Notes: a model not told the origin generated them from the sequence alone. A stretch of DNA of 64,000 nucleotides from UBA2336 sp964404445 (GCA_964404445.1 CAYOJW010000002.1:620001-684000), one strand, 5' to 3'. Positions 32,254-41,727 are shown, counted from the stretch's first letter. Translations and numbers: made by a program.

Positions 32254-34668
32254 ATGACGATCTCGTACAACTGGCTTAAAGCGTATATCGACTTACCCGA
32301 ATCGCCCGAAGAATTAGGGCACCTGTTAACCGCTACCGGACTTGAAGTTGAACACATCCATACGTTTGAAACCGTAAAAGGCGGTTTAAAAGGATTGGTG
32401 ATTGGCGAAGTGCTCACGTGCGAAAAGCATCCCAATGCCGACAAGCTTTCGTTGACTACGGTAGATGTTGGAGGCGAAAAACCATTGAACATTGTTTGCG
32501 GTGCAGCCAACGTAGCCGCAGGTCAAAAAGTAGTTGTGGCTACTGTTGGCACTACGGTGTATCCCGCCAAAGGCGAACCGTTTACTATTAAATCGGCAAA
32601 AATCAGGGGCGAACAATCCGAAGGGATGATTTGTGCCGAAGACGAAATTGGCTTAGGCGAAAGCCACGCGGGAATTATGGTGTTGAATACTACGGCCAAA
32701 AACGGAACACCGGCATCGGAATATTTCAAGATCGAATCCGACTATACGTTTGAGATTGGCCTAACGCCCAACCGCATTGATGCCGCCTCGCACATTGGCG
32801 TTGCACGCGATATTAAAGCCGTAACAGGCCGTACACTAAACCGGCCTTCGGTCGATCAATTTAAAAAAGACGATAACGCATTAACCATTAACGTAACGGT
32901 CGAAAACCCCAAAGCCTGTCAGCGATACTCAGGCGTTACGTTAACCAACGTTACGGTGAGCGAATCTCCGGCCTGGTTAAAAAACCGGTTGGCCGCCATC
33001 GGGGTAGCGTCTATCAATAATATTGTTGACATCACCAACTATGTATTGCACGAAACCGGTCAGCCGTTGCACGCCTTCGATGCCGACCAGATTGCCGGAA
33101 AAAAGGTAATTGTAAAAACACTGCCTGCGGGCACAAAGTTTACAACCCTCGATAACAAAGAGCGCGAGCTTACCGCAAACGACCTGATGATTTGCAGCGA
33201 AACCGAAGCTATGTGTATTGCTGGTGTTTTTGGGGGAGCAAAATCGGGCATTACCGAAAAAACAACCAACGTTTTTTTAGAAAGCGCGTATTTCTCGGCC
33301 GATTACGTTCGTAAAACCTCGTTACACCACGGCATAAAAACCGATGCCTCATTCCGGTTCGAGCGCGGTACCGATCCGGAGGCTACCGTATATGCACTCA
33401 AACGTGCCGCATTGCTGATGCAGGAAACTGCCGGAGCAAAAATTTCGTCCGACATCACCGACATCTATCCTGTAAAAGCCGAACCAAAAATCATTCTGGT
33501 TCGCGATAAAAACATTAACCGGCTGATCGGTAAAACCATTCCGCGCGAGCGGATTATTGAAATCCTTGAAGCGTTAGATATTACCATCACCGATAAACAA
33601 GCCGAGGCATTTACGGTTTCCGTTCCTCCTTACCGGGTAGATGTACTTCAGGAGGCCGACATTGCCGAAGAGATTCTGCGTATTTACGGCTTAAACAACA
33701 TTGAACTGGGCGAATTTGCCAGTGCTGATTTCATTGCCGAGTTCCCGGCTAAAGACATCAACAAATTCAAAAACACCATCAGCCAAATGCTGGCAGGCAA
33801 CGGCTTTTACGAAATCTGGACAAACTCACTCACCAACGCGGCCTATCAGCAAAAACATAACCTCACCTTTACAGGCGAGCCGGTAGAAATCCTGAACAAA
33901 CTCAGTGAAGAACAGGGTATTTTACGGCAAACCATGTTGTTTACCGGTTTGGAGGTTTGCGCACACAACATCAACCGAAAGCAAAAAGACCTGAAACTGT
34001 TCGAGTTTGGTAAAATCTACTTCAAAACATCGGGCAAATACATCGAAGAAGAGCGCTTAGCGTTGTACCTGACCGGCAATGCCGAACCCGAAAACTGGCA
34101 GCACAAAACAGGGGCGGTAACCTACTACGATCTGGCGCAACAGGTAATGCAAGTGGTTCAAAAATCGGGTATCAGCAACGTTAAACAGCAAGTGGTAAAC
34201 GACCAACTGTTTGAGTATGCCCTGCAACTGTCGGCAGGTAGCAAAATTATTGGCCTTGTTGGCAAAGTAAAACCTGCGTTATTAAAGGATTTAGGCATTA
34301 GGCAGGAAATATTTTATGCTGAGTTAAACACATCCTTGCTTTTTGCTACGGCAAACCCTATGTTAGTAATTCAGGAAGTGCCTAAGTTTCCGGAAGTAAG
34401 GCGCGATTTATCGTTAGTGCTTGATAAAACGGTAAGTTTCGATGAAATCCGGAAAACGGTACTGGCTACTGAGAAAAAACTGATCCGCGACATTATCGCA
34501 TTTGATGTGTACGAGGGCAACAACTTACCGGCAGGCAAAAAGGCTTACGCATTAGGATTTACCTTGTTGGATGAAGCCAAAACCCTGACGGACGAAGAAA
34601 TAGATAAAACGATGACCCGGCTAATGAACGCCTTCGAGCAAACATTGGGCGCGGTTATTCGCAAATAG
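32254..34668 (+). CDS. pheT: Phenylalanine-tRNA ligase beta subunit
   Basis: 804 residues, the normal length. N-terminal tRNA-binding EMAP-II-like domain (ADKLSLTTVDVGGEKPLNIVCGAANV), the B3/B4 editing domain, the B5 domain, and a C-terminal FDX-ACB anticodon-binding domain (PKFPEVRRDLSLVLDKTVSFD). It pairs with PheS in an alpha2-beta2 enzyme charging tRNA-Phe. pheS is not adjacent, as is usual in Bacteroidota. The start codon follows directly after a terminator-like hairpin. Confidence 0.97.
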   Translation: MTISYNWLKAYIDLPESPEELGHLLTATGLEVEHIHTFETVKGGLKGLVIGEVLTCEKHPNADKLSLTTVDVGGEKPLNIVCGAANVAAGQKVVVATVGTTVYPAKGEPFTIKSAKIRGEQSEGMICAEDEIGLGESHAGIMVLNTTAKNGTPASEYFKIESDYTFEIGLTPNRIDAASHIGVARDIKAVTGRTLNRPSVDQFKKDDNALTINVTVENPKACQRYSGVTLTNVTVSESPAWLKNRLAAIGVASINNIVDITNYVLHETGQPLHAFDADQIAGKKVIVKTLPAGTKFTTLDNKERELTANDLMICSETEAMCIAGVFGGAKSGITEKTTNVFLESAYFSADYVRKTSLHHGIKTDASFRFERGTDPEATVYALKRAALLMQETAGAKISSDITDIYPVKAEPKIILVRDKNINRLIGKTIPRERIIEILEALDITITDKQAEAFTVSVPPYRVDVLQEADIAEEILRIYGLNNIELGEFASADFIAEFPAKDINKFKNTISQMLAGNGFYEIWTNSLTNAAYQQKHNLTFTGEPVEILNKLSEEQGILRQTMLFTGLEVCAHNINRKQKDLKLFEFGKIYFKTSGKYIEEERLALYLTGNAEPENWQHKTGAVTYYDLAQQVMQVVQKSGISNVKQQVVNDQLFEYALQLSAGSKIIGLVGKVKPALLKDLGIRQEIFYAELNTSLLFATANPMLVIQEVPKFPEVRRDLSLVLDKTVSFDEIRKTVLATEKKLIRDIIAFDVYEGNNLPAGKKAYALGFTLLDEAKTLTDEEIDKTMTRLMNAFEQTLGAVIRK

Positions 34669-34739
34669 AAAGAAATTGTGCGGTTGAGATTAAATAATAA
34701 AGTAAGTTAACACGGCAACAACCCCAAAATATTGTTTCA

Positions 34740-35036
34740 ATGGAGCAAGACATTCTGAAAACCAACCTGAACGGGCTTGAGCGCAAACTTTTGGTGCTCA
34801 TCAACGAACACAAAAGCCTGAAAGAAGAAATCAAAACCTTAAAAACTGAAAACCAGGAACTTAAAGCGGGCGTGAAAAGCCGCGATGAGCAACTGTTTAA
34901 TTTTAAAAATCAAATTAAAATATCTAAAATTGTAGATAATATAAGTCCGGAAGACGGAAGTGCTTCGGAATTGAAGAAGAAAGTTGACGACTACATTCGG
35001 GAAATTGATAAGTGCATAGCTTATTTAAGCCGATAA
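34740..35036 (+). CDS. Coiled-coil protein upstream of zapA
   Basis: 98 residues that form a nearly continuous heptad pattern (LNGLERKLLVLINEHKSLKEEIKTL, LKKKVDDYIREIDKCI). No enzymatic motif. Small coiled-coil genes directly upstream of zapA recur in Bacteroidota and suggest a ZapB-like division or cytoskeletal partner. The role is inferred from position: the stop lies 31 bp before the zapA start. Confidence 0.78.
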   Translation: MEQDILKTNLNGLERKLLVLINEHKSLKEEIKTLKTENQELKAGVKSRDEQLFNFKNQIKISKIVDNISPEDGSASELKKKVDDYIREIDKCIAYLSR

Positions 35037-35067
35037 CTGACTTCACTGTAAGATTGAAATTAATTTA

Positions 35068-35355
35068 ATGGAAGAACTTTCAATAAAAATCAGGATAGCC
35101 GACCGCGAATACCCCATGAAGGTTAAGCGTGAAGACGAGGAAAAAGTGCGTATGGCAGGCAGGCTTATCAATGAAAAATTAAAATCTTACAAAGATCAGT
35201 TTGGGATAGACGATAAACAGGATTTGCTGGCCATGGTTGCCTTCGACAGCTTAGTGGAAAAAATGACCACCGAAAACAGCCACCAGGAAATTGACCGCAC
35301 GGTATTGGAAAAGGTAAACCACCTCAACCAACTCGTATCGCAATCTATCCTGTAA
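35068..35355 (+). CDS. zapA: Cell division protein ZapA
   Basis: 95 residues: MEELSIKIRIADREYPMKVK, then EKVRMAGRLINEKLKSYKDQFG and DLLAMVAFDSLVEKM, followed by a C-terminal coiled coil. ZapA bundles FtsZ filaments at midcell. The N-terminal beta-hairpin and the central DLLAM helix are diagnostic. Cotranscription with the coiled-coil gene and perhaps rny is plausible. Confidence 0.9.
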   Translation: MEELSIKIRIADREYPMKVKREDEEKVRMAGRLINEKLKSYKDQFGIDDKQDLLAMVAFDSLVEKMTTENSHQEIDRTVLEKVNHLNQLVSQSIL

Positions 35356-35380
35356 AACTCCCCTCCTTCTTCACTCCTCG

Positions 35381-35423
35381 CTTCCGGCTGTTGGTAACAG
35401 CGCCTTCCGGGTTATCGTAACCC
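35381..35423 (+). promoter_or_regulatory. Tandem small hairpins in the zapA-rny leader
   Basis: Two 23-nt units each begin CTTCCGG and hold a hairpin: GCTGTT-GGT-AACAGC (35387-35401) and GGGTTA-TCG-TAACCC (35409-35423). The second ends 14 bp before the rny start. They could shape rny mRNA stability or translation. Confidence 0.5.
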
Positions 35424-35437
35424 TTAATACCTATTTT

Positions 35438-37006
35438 ATGCAACAACTTATCATCATAGCCATCAGTTGCACGTTTGGAACCATTTTGCTGAGTATGCTC
35501 ATCGGCAATCTTCTGTACAAACGTAAAGCACGCAAACGCCAGGCCGTTGCCGAAGACAAAGCCGCCCTGATCGTTAAAGAAGCCGAAATAACTGCCGAAA
35601 ACATCAGGAAAGACAAAATTTTTCAGGCCAAAGAAAACATCCTGAAAATGAAAAGCGAGTTTGAAGAAGAAGCAAACCGCAAGAAAAACCAGATCATCAG
35701 CAACGAGCAAAAAATAAAACAACGCGAACAACAGATCAACAAAGAGTTAGAGAGCCTTAAACGCAAGGAAGCCGACACCGTTGATATGCAGCAAAACCTG
35801 GCGTTGCAGCTTGATAACGTTAAGAAACGCAAAGAAGAACTCGACAAGTTCAACCAGCAAAAAGTACAGGTATTAGAGAGCATTTCAAAGCTCACTGCCG
35901 ATGAAGCCCGCGAACAACTGATGGCCACGTTAAAAGACGAAGCCCAGACCAAGGCCAATTCGTTTATCAAAGACATCATCGAACAAGCCAGGCTCACCGC
36001 CACCAAAGAAGCCAAGAAAATCGTTATTGAAACCATTCAGCGCACGGCTACTGAACACGCCATCGAAAACTGCGTGTCGGTATTCAACATCGAAAGCGAT
36101 GACATCAAAGGAAAAATCATCGGGCGTGAAGGTCGTAACATCCGGGCATTAGAAGCCGCCACCGGTGTAGAAATTATTGTTGACGATACGCCCGAGGCGA
36201 TCATCATTTCGGGTTTCGATCCCGTAAGGCGCGAAATCGCCCGCTTATCGTTGCACCGGTTGGTGCAAGACGGCCGCATTCACCCGGCACGTATCGAAGA
36301 AATTGTTGCCAAAACAACCAAAAACATTGAAGACGAAATTACCGAAACCGGTGAGCGCACCGTGATCGATTTGGGCATTCATGGCCTCCACCCCGAGTTG
36401 GTTCGCATGGTAGGCCGTATGAAATACCGTTCATCGTACGGGCAAAACCTGTTAATGCACTCACGCGAAGTTGCCAATTTATGCGCCATCATGGCCAGCG
36501 AACTGGGGTTAAACGTAAAACAAGCAAAACGTGCCGGCTTGCTGCACGACATTGGCAAAGTATGGCCCGAAGAGTTAGAGAAACCGCACGCCATTGTAGG
36601 CATGGAGCTTGCGCAGAAATACAAAGAACACCCCGTGGTATGCAATGCCATTGGCGCTCACCACGATGAAATTGAAATGACCAGCATCATTTCGCCCATT
36701 ATCCAGGCGTGCGATGCCATTAGCGGTGCCCGCCCCGGTGCAAGGCGCGAGGTAATGGAACAATACATTAAGCGTTTACGCGACCTCGAACAATTAGCCA
36801 TGAACTTTGATGGTGTAGAAAAGTGTTACGCCATACAGGCAGGTCGCGAATTACGGGTGATTGTAGATGCCGAGAGCGTTACAGACGATCGTGCCGGTCA
36901 GTTGAGTTTTGAAATATCGCAAAAGATTGAACGCGATATGCAATACCCGGGGCAGATTAAGGTTACGGTAATACGCGAAATGCGCAGCGTGGCGTACGCG
37001 AAATAG
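35438..37006 (+). CDS. rny: Ribonuclease Y
   Basis: 522 residues. An N-terminal membrane anchor (IIIAISCTFGTILLSMLIGN) is followed by a long coiled coil, a KH RNA-binding domain (GKIIGREGRNIRALEAATGV) and an HD phosphohydrolase domain (HSREVANLC, LLHDIGKVW). The enzyme is a membrane-bound endoribonuclease that starts mRNA decay. Typical length and order. The leader has two small tandem hairpins. Confidence 0.97.
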   Translation: MQQLIIIAISCTFGTILLSMLIGNLLYKRKARKRQAVAEDKAALIVKEAEITAENIRKDKIFQAKENILKMKSEFEEEANRKKNQIISNEQKIKQREQQINKELESLKRKEADTVDMQQNLALQLDNVKKRKEELDKFNQQKVQVLESISKLTADEAREQLMATLKDEAQTKANSFIKDIIEQARLTATKEAKKIVIETIQRTATEHAIENCVSVFNIESDDIKGKIIGREGRNIRALEAATGVEIIVDDTPEAIIISGFDPVRREIARLSLHRLVQDGRIHPARIEEIVAKTTKNIEDEITETGERTVIDLGIHGLHPELVRMVGRMKYRSSYGQNLLMHSREVANLCAIMASELGLNVKQAKRAGLLHDIGKVWPEELEKPHAIVGMELAQKYKEHPVVCNAIGAHHDEIEMTSIISPIIQACDAISGARPGARREVMEQYIKRLRDLEQLAMNFDGVEKCYAIQAGRELRVIVDAESVTDDRAGQLSFEISQKIERDMQYPGQIKVTVIREMRSVAYAK

Positions 37007-37020
37007 TAAACCATATATGT

Positions 37021-37305
37021 ATGGAGGTAAAGCTGGAAGAATCTGAATCGAAAGGTGCCTTTTATATTGAGGAAGGTGATAAACGCTTAGCCTCTATGAC
37101 GTTCACCAAAACCGGCAGCAACGTTCTGATTATTGACCATACCGAAGTTGCCGATGTGTTGCGGGGTAAAAATGCCGGTAAACAAATGGTTGCGGCTGCG
37201 GTAGCGCACGCCCGCAAACACCAGTACAAAATTATTCCGTTGTGTCCTTTTGCTAAATCGGTATTTGAAAAAATAAAAGAGTACCAGGATGTATTAAATC
37301 AATAG
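37021..37305 (+). CDS. GCN5-related N-acetyltransferase, small YjdJ/NATD1-like
   Basis: 94 residues, a minimal GNAT-like fold: IEEGDKRLASMTFTK, then DHTEVADVLRGKNAGKQMVAAAV (the acetyl-CoA pyrophosphate loop GKNAGK) and KIIPLCPFAKSVFEK. Human NATD1-type relatives have no known substrate. The gene is 15 bp after rny and 3 bp before the META protein, so it belongs to that operon. Confidence 0.88.
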   Translation: MEVKLEESESKGAFYIEEGDKRLASMTFTKTGSNVLIIDHTEVADVLRGKNAGKQMVAAAVAHARKHQYKIIPLCPFAKSVFEKIKEYQDVLNQ

Positions 37306-37307
37306 CC

Positions 37308-37700
37308 ATGCGTATAGCTTCCATCATCTTACTGTTTTGTGTTGCAACAGGCTGCACTGCACCAAAAGAAATAACGCTACCGGGTGGCGAATGGAAATTA
37401 GCCAAACTGTACAACGATGATCTGTCGTTATTAAAACAGCCTATTACGCTGAGATTAGACCCTGCCGGACAAAAGGTAAATGGTTATGCCGGTTGTAACC
37501 AGTATGCCGGAACGTTTAAACAAAAAGAAAACACCATTACGTTTAACGAACCGGTGCTCACCCGTATGTATTGCGAAGAAACCAGCGCCATGGAAACCAA
37601 ATACATTGCCGCGCTCACGTATGCAGAAACCTACACTGTAAAAAACAACACGTTGCGATTCTTCATCGCGAAAGACCTTATCTTAGAGTTTACACGATAG
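37308..37700 (+). CDS. META domain lipoprotein (HslJ-like)
   Basis: 130 residues. A lipoprotein signal with lipobox VATGC precedes a META domain: GGEWKLAKLYNDD, KVNGYAGCNQYAGTFKQ and EPVLTRMYCEETSAMETKYI. META/HslJ proteins are linked to heat-shock and novobiocin resistance but lack a known biochemical activity. The two cysteines in GCNQYA and MYCEET are conserved in this family. Confidence 0.9.
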   Translation: MRIASIILLFCVATGCTAPKEITLPGGEWKLAKLYNDDLSLLKQPITLRLDPAGQKVNGYAGCNQYAGTFKQKENTITFNEPVLTRMYCEETSAMETKYIAALTYAETYTVKNNTLRFFIAKDLILEFTR

Positions 37701-37725
37701 AAAATAGCCGATTCTCGGCAGTATC

Positions 37726-38502
37726 TTAACGCATCAGCGAAACAATCTCTTTCTCTTCAATGCGAATATCATCTTCCCCCACATCATCGAACGGGTTCTC
37801 TAAATGATCCTGAATATTATCGAGGCTGACTAAGATAAAGCTGTACAAAATAGGCATCACATACCCGAGATGTGCCGAGTAGTCGTGGAATGTACTGGCA
37901 AAGTATGGCCCGTAGATAACCGGAAAAACATAAATAAACACTTTACTATACGCCCGCAAGGTAATAGGCGTACGGTAGGAATGAATGATCTTTAAATTAT
38001 CAAACGCGATAATCATTTTACTCACGTACTGGCTCACCCTCGAAATTTCGGTGCTTTGCGAACCATAGTTGCGCATTTCCATACTAATGGCCGACAGGCG
38101 CGAGAACAACTCGTATATATCTTTTTCGTTTTGCTCCCAGTCTTTACGTTTAGAGGTAACAAACATGGTGCGGATAAGCACTAATAACTCGCCTACCGTT
38201 TCGCGTGTACGCGCAGCTAAGTCGTTATTCTTATCTAACGGCCAGTCGCGGGTGGCGTAAAACATGGCAATGGCATGACCTTTAAAATCAGAAAACCGCT
38301 GAAGCGCCACTTCACGCCTGTTGTAGGCCGACCCGATAGAGAAAACCACGGGAAATACAATGGCCACCCCCACCAGCATATCGGGAAACTTCGCAATGAA
38401 ATTAAAATGATAACACACATACGTGGACACTACCGACAACACGGTAATGATGAGTGTTTTGTAATTGATGATGAGGAAAAAACTGCGTAAAACTTTTGCC
38501 AT
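37726..38502 (-). CDS. Bestrophin-like membrane protein
   Basis: 258 residues with four membrane regions (first near residues 7-50). The C-terminal SLDNIQDHLENPFDDVGEDDIRI closely resembles the bestrophin/UPF0187 motif in which acidic residues bind Ca2+ or line the channel. Bacterial bestrophins are anion or sodium channels; this one lacks other strong family motifs, so the assignment is tentative. It faces the META gene convergently and is 14 bp downstream of the DUF4833 gene, so both are probably one transcript. Confidence 0.65.
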   Translation of the reverse strand: MAKVLRSFFLIINYKTLIITVLSVVSTYVCYHFNFIAKFPDMLVGVAIVFPVVFSIGSAYNRREVALQRFSDFKGHAIAMFYATRDWPLDKNNDLAARTRETVGELLVLIRTMFVTSKRKDWEQNEKDIYELFSRLSAISMEMRNYGSQSTEISRVSQYVSKMIIAFDNLKIIHSYRTPITLRAYSKVFIYVFPVIYGPYFASTFHDYSAHLGYVMPILYSFILVSLDNIQDHLENPFDDVGEDDIRIEEKEIVSLMR

Positions 38503-38516
38503 GCGTGGGTAATATA

Positions 38517-39047
38517 CTAATTGATAACCAGTTTTTCATAAACCGGCAAATTGGTTTTTAGATCGGTACCAAAAAATTCGACATAGGCTACCTTAGGCCA
38601 CCAGCCGTCTTCGGTCACCTGCACAAACAGTTTGGTAAGTTTTGACGGGCTACCGTTTATGTTCATCATAGCTGATACCACACCCTGTTCATCGAAACGA
38701 ACCTCTACTTGTTTTTCTTTTCGTGCCACAAAATGAGCCTTTACTTTATCCGTGCTAACGGATTCATATTTTAAACCATACGCAAACGTTCGTTCGAGGT
38801 AATTCAACGGCTGGCGTTTGCTGTTCTCGGCAAACCGGAGCCAGTAAATTTTTACAGGCTCATCTTTTTGAATAATTCCGTTAACAACATTAATGTCGTA
38901 AATAACGGTATTGGTGTTGGTGCTGTTCTGTATATAAAAAAGCAACTGCCGGGTATGCAGTGGCACCGGGTAATCAATATCCCGGTAAACGGTACCATCG
39001 GCTAAACCCATCAACACGATAACGCCCATCAGCAATACAGACTTCAT
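38517..39047 (-). CDS. DUF4833 domain protein, exported
   Basis: 176 residues with a signal peptide (MKSVLLMGVIVLMGLADG). The DUF4833 motif is NTVIYDINVVNG, DEPVKIYWLRFAENSKRQPL and LNYLERTFAYGLKYE. The family is uncharacterised and common in Bacteroidota. It is divergent from the PAP2-like gene with 45 bp between the starts. Confidence 0.88.
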   Translation of the reverse strand: MKSVLLMGVIVLMGLADGTVYRDIDYPVPLHTRQLLFYIQNSTNTNTVIYDINVVNGIIQKDEPVKIYWLRFAENSKRQPLNYLERTFAYGLKYESVSTDKVKAHFVARKEKQVEVRFDEQGVVSAMMNINGSPSKLTKLFVQVTEDGWWPKVAYVEFFGTDLKTNLPVYEKLVIN

Positions 39048-39092
39048 GCAGGATATTTCTTAACTCGGATTTTAGTCTTTACTTTTAAAAAA

Positions 39093-39749
39093 ATGAACTC
39101 CTTGAGTACGCTTGTATCATCGTCCTTTCGCACATGGCGCCTTGCTCTGCAAGGTAAAAATTTTCGCATTGAAATAATACTATCGCTTGCAAGCCTGCTG
39201 GCCTGCGGCTGGGTTGCACCGCGCATATTCCAATATATTGAAAACCGCAACGGCATAGTGCTTAACGACTGGCTGCTGGCGTGGCTTCCGCCTGTTACGT
39301 TATCCGTACCCATCTTCACGCTCTTATACCTGTTAGTGGGCTTATGCATTTTGGCGTTGCTCACCAAACCTTACTATTTTTTAATGGCATTGCAGGCTTA
39401 TACGGGTTTAACCTTGTTAAGGTTTATCACCCTGCTGTTAACGCCCCTCGATCCTCCCGTGAATATGCTACCCCTGCGCGACCCCTTTGTTGAATACTTT
39501 TTTTATCAGGAAACTATCACAAAAGACCTCTTCTTTTCGGGGCACACGAGCATCCTCGTATTGTTGGGCTTATGCCTCCCTTACAAGAAACTGCGCACCG
39601 TTACCTTAACCGGTGCCGGGCTTATCGGCATCATGCTGCTCTTCCAGCACATTCATTATACCATCGATGTATTTGCTGCACCGGTGTTTGCCATACTCGT
39701 TTATGCAGGTGTGAGGAGAGCGCACGTGCGGAGGGGGCGTTTAACATAA
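39093..39749 (+). CDS. PAP2_C / sphingomyelin synthase-like membrane protein
   Basis: 218 residues with about six membrane segments. The catalytic motifs of the PAP2_C (sphingomyelin-synthase-related) family are visible: FSGHTSILVLLGL (SGHTS with His) and HIHYTIDVFAAP (the second His and Asp). These enzymes transfer phosphate or a head group to lipids. Sphingolipids are known in Bacteroidota, so a role in lipid A or sphingolipid modification is plausible but not shown. Its start is firm from the divergent spacing. Confidence 0.8.
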   Translation: MNSLSTLVSSSFRTWRLALQGKNFRIEIILSLASLLACGWVAPRIFQYIENRNGIVLNDWLLAWLPPVTLSVPIFTLLYLLVGLCILALLTKPYYFLMALQAYTGLTLLRFITLLLTPLDPPVNMLPLRDPFVEYFFYQETITKDLFFSGHTSILVLLGLCLPYKKLRTVTLTGAGLIGIMLLFQHIHYTIDVFAAPVFAILVYAGVRRAHVRRGRLT

Positions 39750-39869
39750 CCGTCATGCACGGGTGGCGCACTGTGTTTAATTCGATAACATTCGCTTAAA
39801 TTTAAAGGCTGGAATTTCAACCGGAACCGGGCTTTTCACGTTATAGCACTCTAAGAACATAAACCCAGT

Positions 39870-40688
39870 ATGAAACTGAACGATTACCCCATTTTTGAGT
39901 TTTCCGACCCGTTAAAACCCGAACACATAGATTTTTTTGAACAGTATGGTTTTTTGCACTTCCGTGGATTCATTAACCCCGAAACGGTTAACCTGTTCAG
40001 AAACGAAATGCGCGCCATCGAAACCAAATGGGCTGAACAGAATATTGAAAAAGTAAATGGCGTACCCATTAAATGGGGAAGGGATATTGATGGCCGAAGA
40101 ATCGTACAGCGCTTTGCGTTCAGTTCGCAGCACAGCAAGCCGTTACATGAGTTTATACAAGACCCCCGGTTTACCGCATTGTTTCCGTTGCTTGGATTTC
40201 ATGCCAAAAACCCGCGCATGGGCGAGAACGAAAAAGACGGTCTGGTGATTAACCACTACATCAATATCGACAGTAGTAATTTTTCACGTTTAGGATGGCA
40301 TACCGACAGCCTGCGCGATGTTTTTTACGGAAAACGTATCATGCCCATGCTGAACGTAGGGGTACACCTGACCGATGCCGTTGAAAACAACGGTGGCCTG
40401 CGCATATTACCAGGCACACACAAACAAAATATTTTACAGTTGTTGTTCCGCAAGCGTTACTTCTTAGATCACAATGTTGATAAAAACGAAATGGGTTTAA
40501 TGACCAAAGCCGGTGACCTGACCATACACGATGGCCGTTTGTGGCATCGTGTACAACAATCATCGCTGGTGGGCGAACCCAGCCGCAGGCAGGTTATGTA
40601 TGTACCGGTTATTTGCGGTGAGTACATGATTAAAAATGAAAACAGCAAAACGCAGTTTTACCAGCGTTTCCAAAAATTAGCCAAGTAA
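39870..40688 (+). CDS. Phytanoyl-CoA dioxygenase family protein
   Basis: 272 residues with the Fe(II)/2-oxoglutarate dioxygenase facial triad: GWHTDSLRD (His and Asp) and DGRLWHRVQQS (distal His), plus LRILPGTHKQNIL. The family hydroxylates fatty-acyl or small-molecule substrates. No 2-oxoglutarate-handling partner is adjacent. The downstream SDR starts at the next base after its stop, so the two are cotranscribed and may act on one substrate. Confidence 0.9.
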   Translation: MKLNDYPIFEFSDPLKPEHIDFFEQYGFLHFRGFINPETVNLFRNEMRAIETKWAEQNIEKVNGVPIKWGRDIDGRRIVQRFAFSSQHSKPLHEFIQDPRFTALFPLLGFHAKNPRMGENEKDGLVINHYINIDSSNFSRLGWHTDSLRDVFYGKRIMPMLNVGVHLTDAVENNGGLRILPGTHKQNILQLLFRKRYFLDHNVDKNEMGLMTKAGDLTIHDGRLWHRVQQSSLVGEPSRRQVMYVPVICGEYMIKNENSKTQFYQRFQKLAK

Positions 40689-41471
40689 ATGAAGCACGCT
40701 ATTGTAACCGGTGCCAGCAAAGGGTTGGGTAAAGCCATTGCGCAGGCATTAGCCAGCCGTGGGTATGATGTGTTGCTGGTGGCACGCTCTGAAAACCTGT
40801 TAACAGCCGAAGCCGAAAAATTAACATCGGCCTATGCAATCAGGGCGCACGTACTGCCGCTTGATCTTACACAACCGCAAGCCGGAAGTTTAGTATATCA
40901 GTGGTGTTTGCAAAACCACTACAATCCTTCGGTACTGATTAACAATGCCGGTTATGCCTGCTGGGGTTTCTTCGACAGCCTGTCCATCGAACAACAGCAA
41001 GAGATGCTCCAGGTAAATACGGCCTCGCTCGTTAACATCACGCACGCCATTCTTCCTCTGCTTAAAACACACACTGCTGCTTATATTATGAATGTAGCCA
41101 GCACGGCAGCCTATCAGGCAGTACCTACCATGACGTTGTACGCGGCCAGCAAAGCTTTTGTAAAATCGTTCTCGCGTGGTTTACGCTACGAGCTGCGCAA
41201 CACGCCCGTATCGGTAACGTGCCTGAGTCCCGGGCCTATGGCCACCAACTTTATTGAACAGGCGGGTATGCAGGCCATGCAGGAAACGGCTAAAAAATTT
41301 GAAATGCCGGCAGAAACGGTTGCCCGAAAAGGGTTGAAGGCTATGTTCAGTAAAAAACCAGAAGCCATACCCGGATGGATAAACTACCTCACGGTAAAAG
41401 TTTCAAGCATAGTGCCCGATGCCTTGTTAGAGAAAATTGCCGCTAACCTGTACCTCACCAAGTTGAAGTAA
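40689..41471 (+). CDS. Short-chain dehydrogenase/reductase
   Basis: 260 residues. NAD(P)-binding TGASKGLGKAIA (residues 8-19), NNAG in LINNAGYACWG, catalytic Ser in MNVASTAAY and YAASK (YxxxK). Classical SDR similar to ketoreductases of the fabG/YdfG type; substrate unknown. Its ATG follows the dioxygenase stop without a gap. Confidence 0.93.
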   Translation: MKHAIVTGASKGLGKAIAQALASRGYDVLLVARSENLLTAEAEKLTSAYAIRAHVLPLDLTQPQAGSLVYQWCLQNHYNPSVLINNAGYACWGFFDSLSIEQQQEMLQVNTASLVNITHAILPLLKTHTAAYIMNVASTAAYQAVPTMTLYAASKAFVKSFSRGLRYELRNTPVSVTCLSPGPMATNFIEQAGMQAMQETAKKFEMPAETVARKGLKAMFSKKPEAIPGWINYLTVKVSSIVPDALLEKIAANLYLTKLK

Positions 41472-41511
41472 TAACGCTACCACATTTTTGTGGGTGTCCA
41501 CTTTTGTCCTA

Positions 41512-41719
41512 TAAACCACATAGATACATAGCTGTTCTGTTTGTACTATCAAAACACGTAAGCTATGTATTCCCGATCCCGATAGTTATCGGGACGGGAA
41601 TATGCTTTACGAAATAATAAGTTAGTAGGCATAGTTTGCAGGCAAAATCACAATAGTGATGATGTGCTTGGTTAAAAAAATATAATGATCCTATTTTTAG
41701 GAGTTGAAACGGATACTCA
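41512..41719 (-). mobile_element. ORF-less (MITE-like) element, reverse-oriented copy of 9721-9976
   Basis: Read on the minus strand it follows the 9721-9976 element closely: TGAGTATC at the outer end (41712-41719), the CACTATTGTGATTTTGCC block (41630-41658), the CCCGATA-AC-TATCGGG hairpin flanked by TCCCG and CGGGA, and the end CTATGTATCTATGTGGTTTA (41512-41531). One inner end is degenerate (TTAACCAAGCACATC). It fills most of the 256-bp gap between the SDR and the SPOR-OmpA gene and carries no ORF. Confidence 0.7.
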
Positions 41720-41727
41720 CACACATC

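Noticed and set aside
35356..35437. 6S RNA, often located next to zapA
   Set aside because: The gap is only 82 nt and shows two small tandem hairpins, not the long bulged hairpin of 6S RNA.
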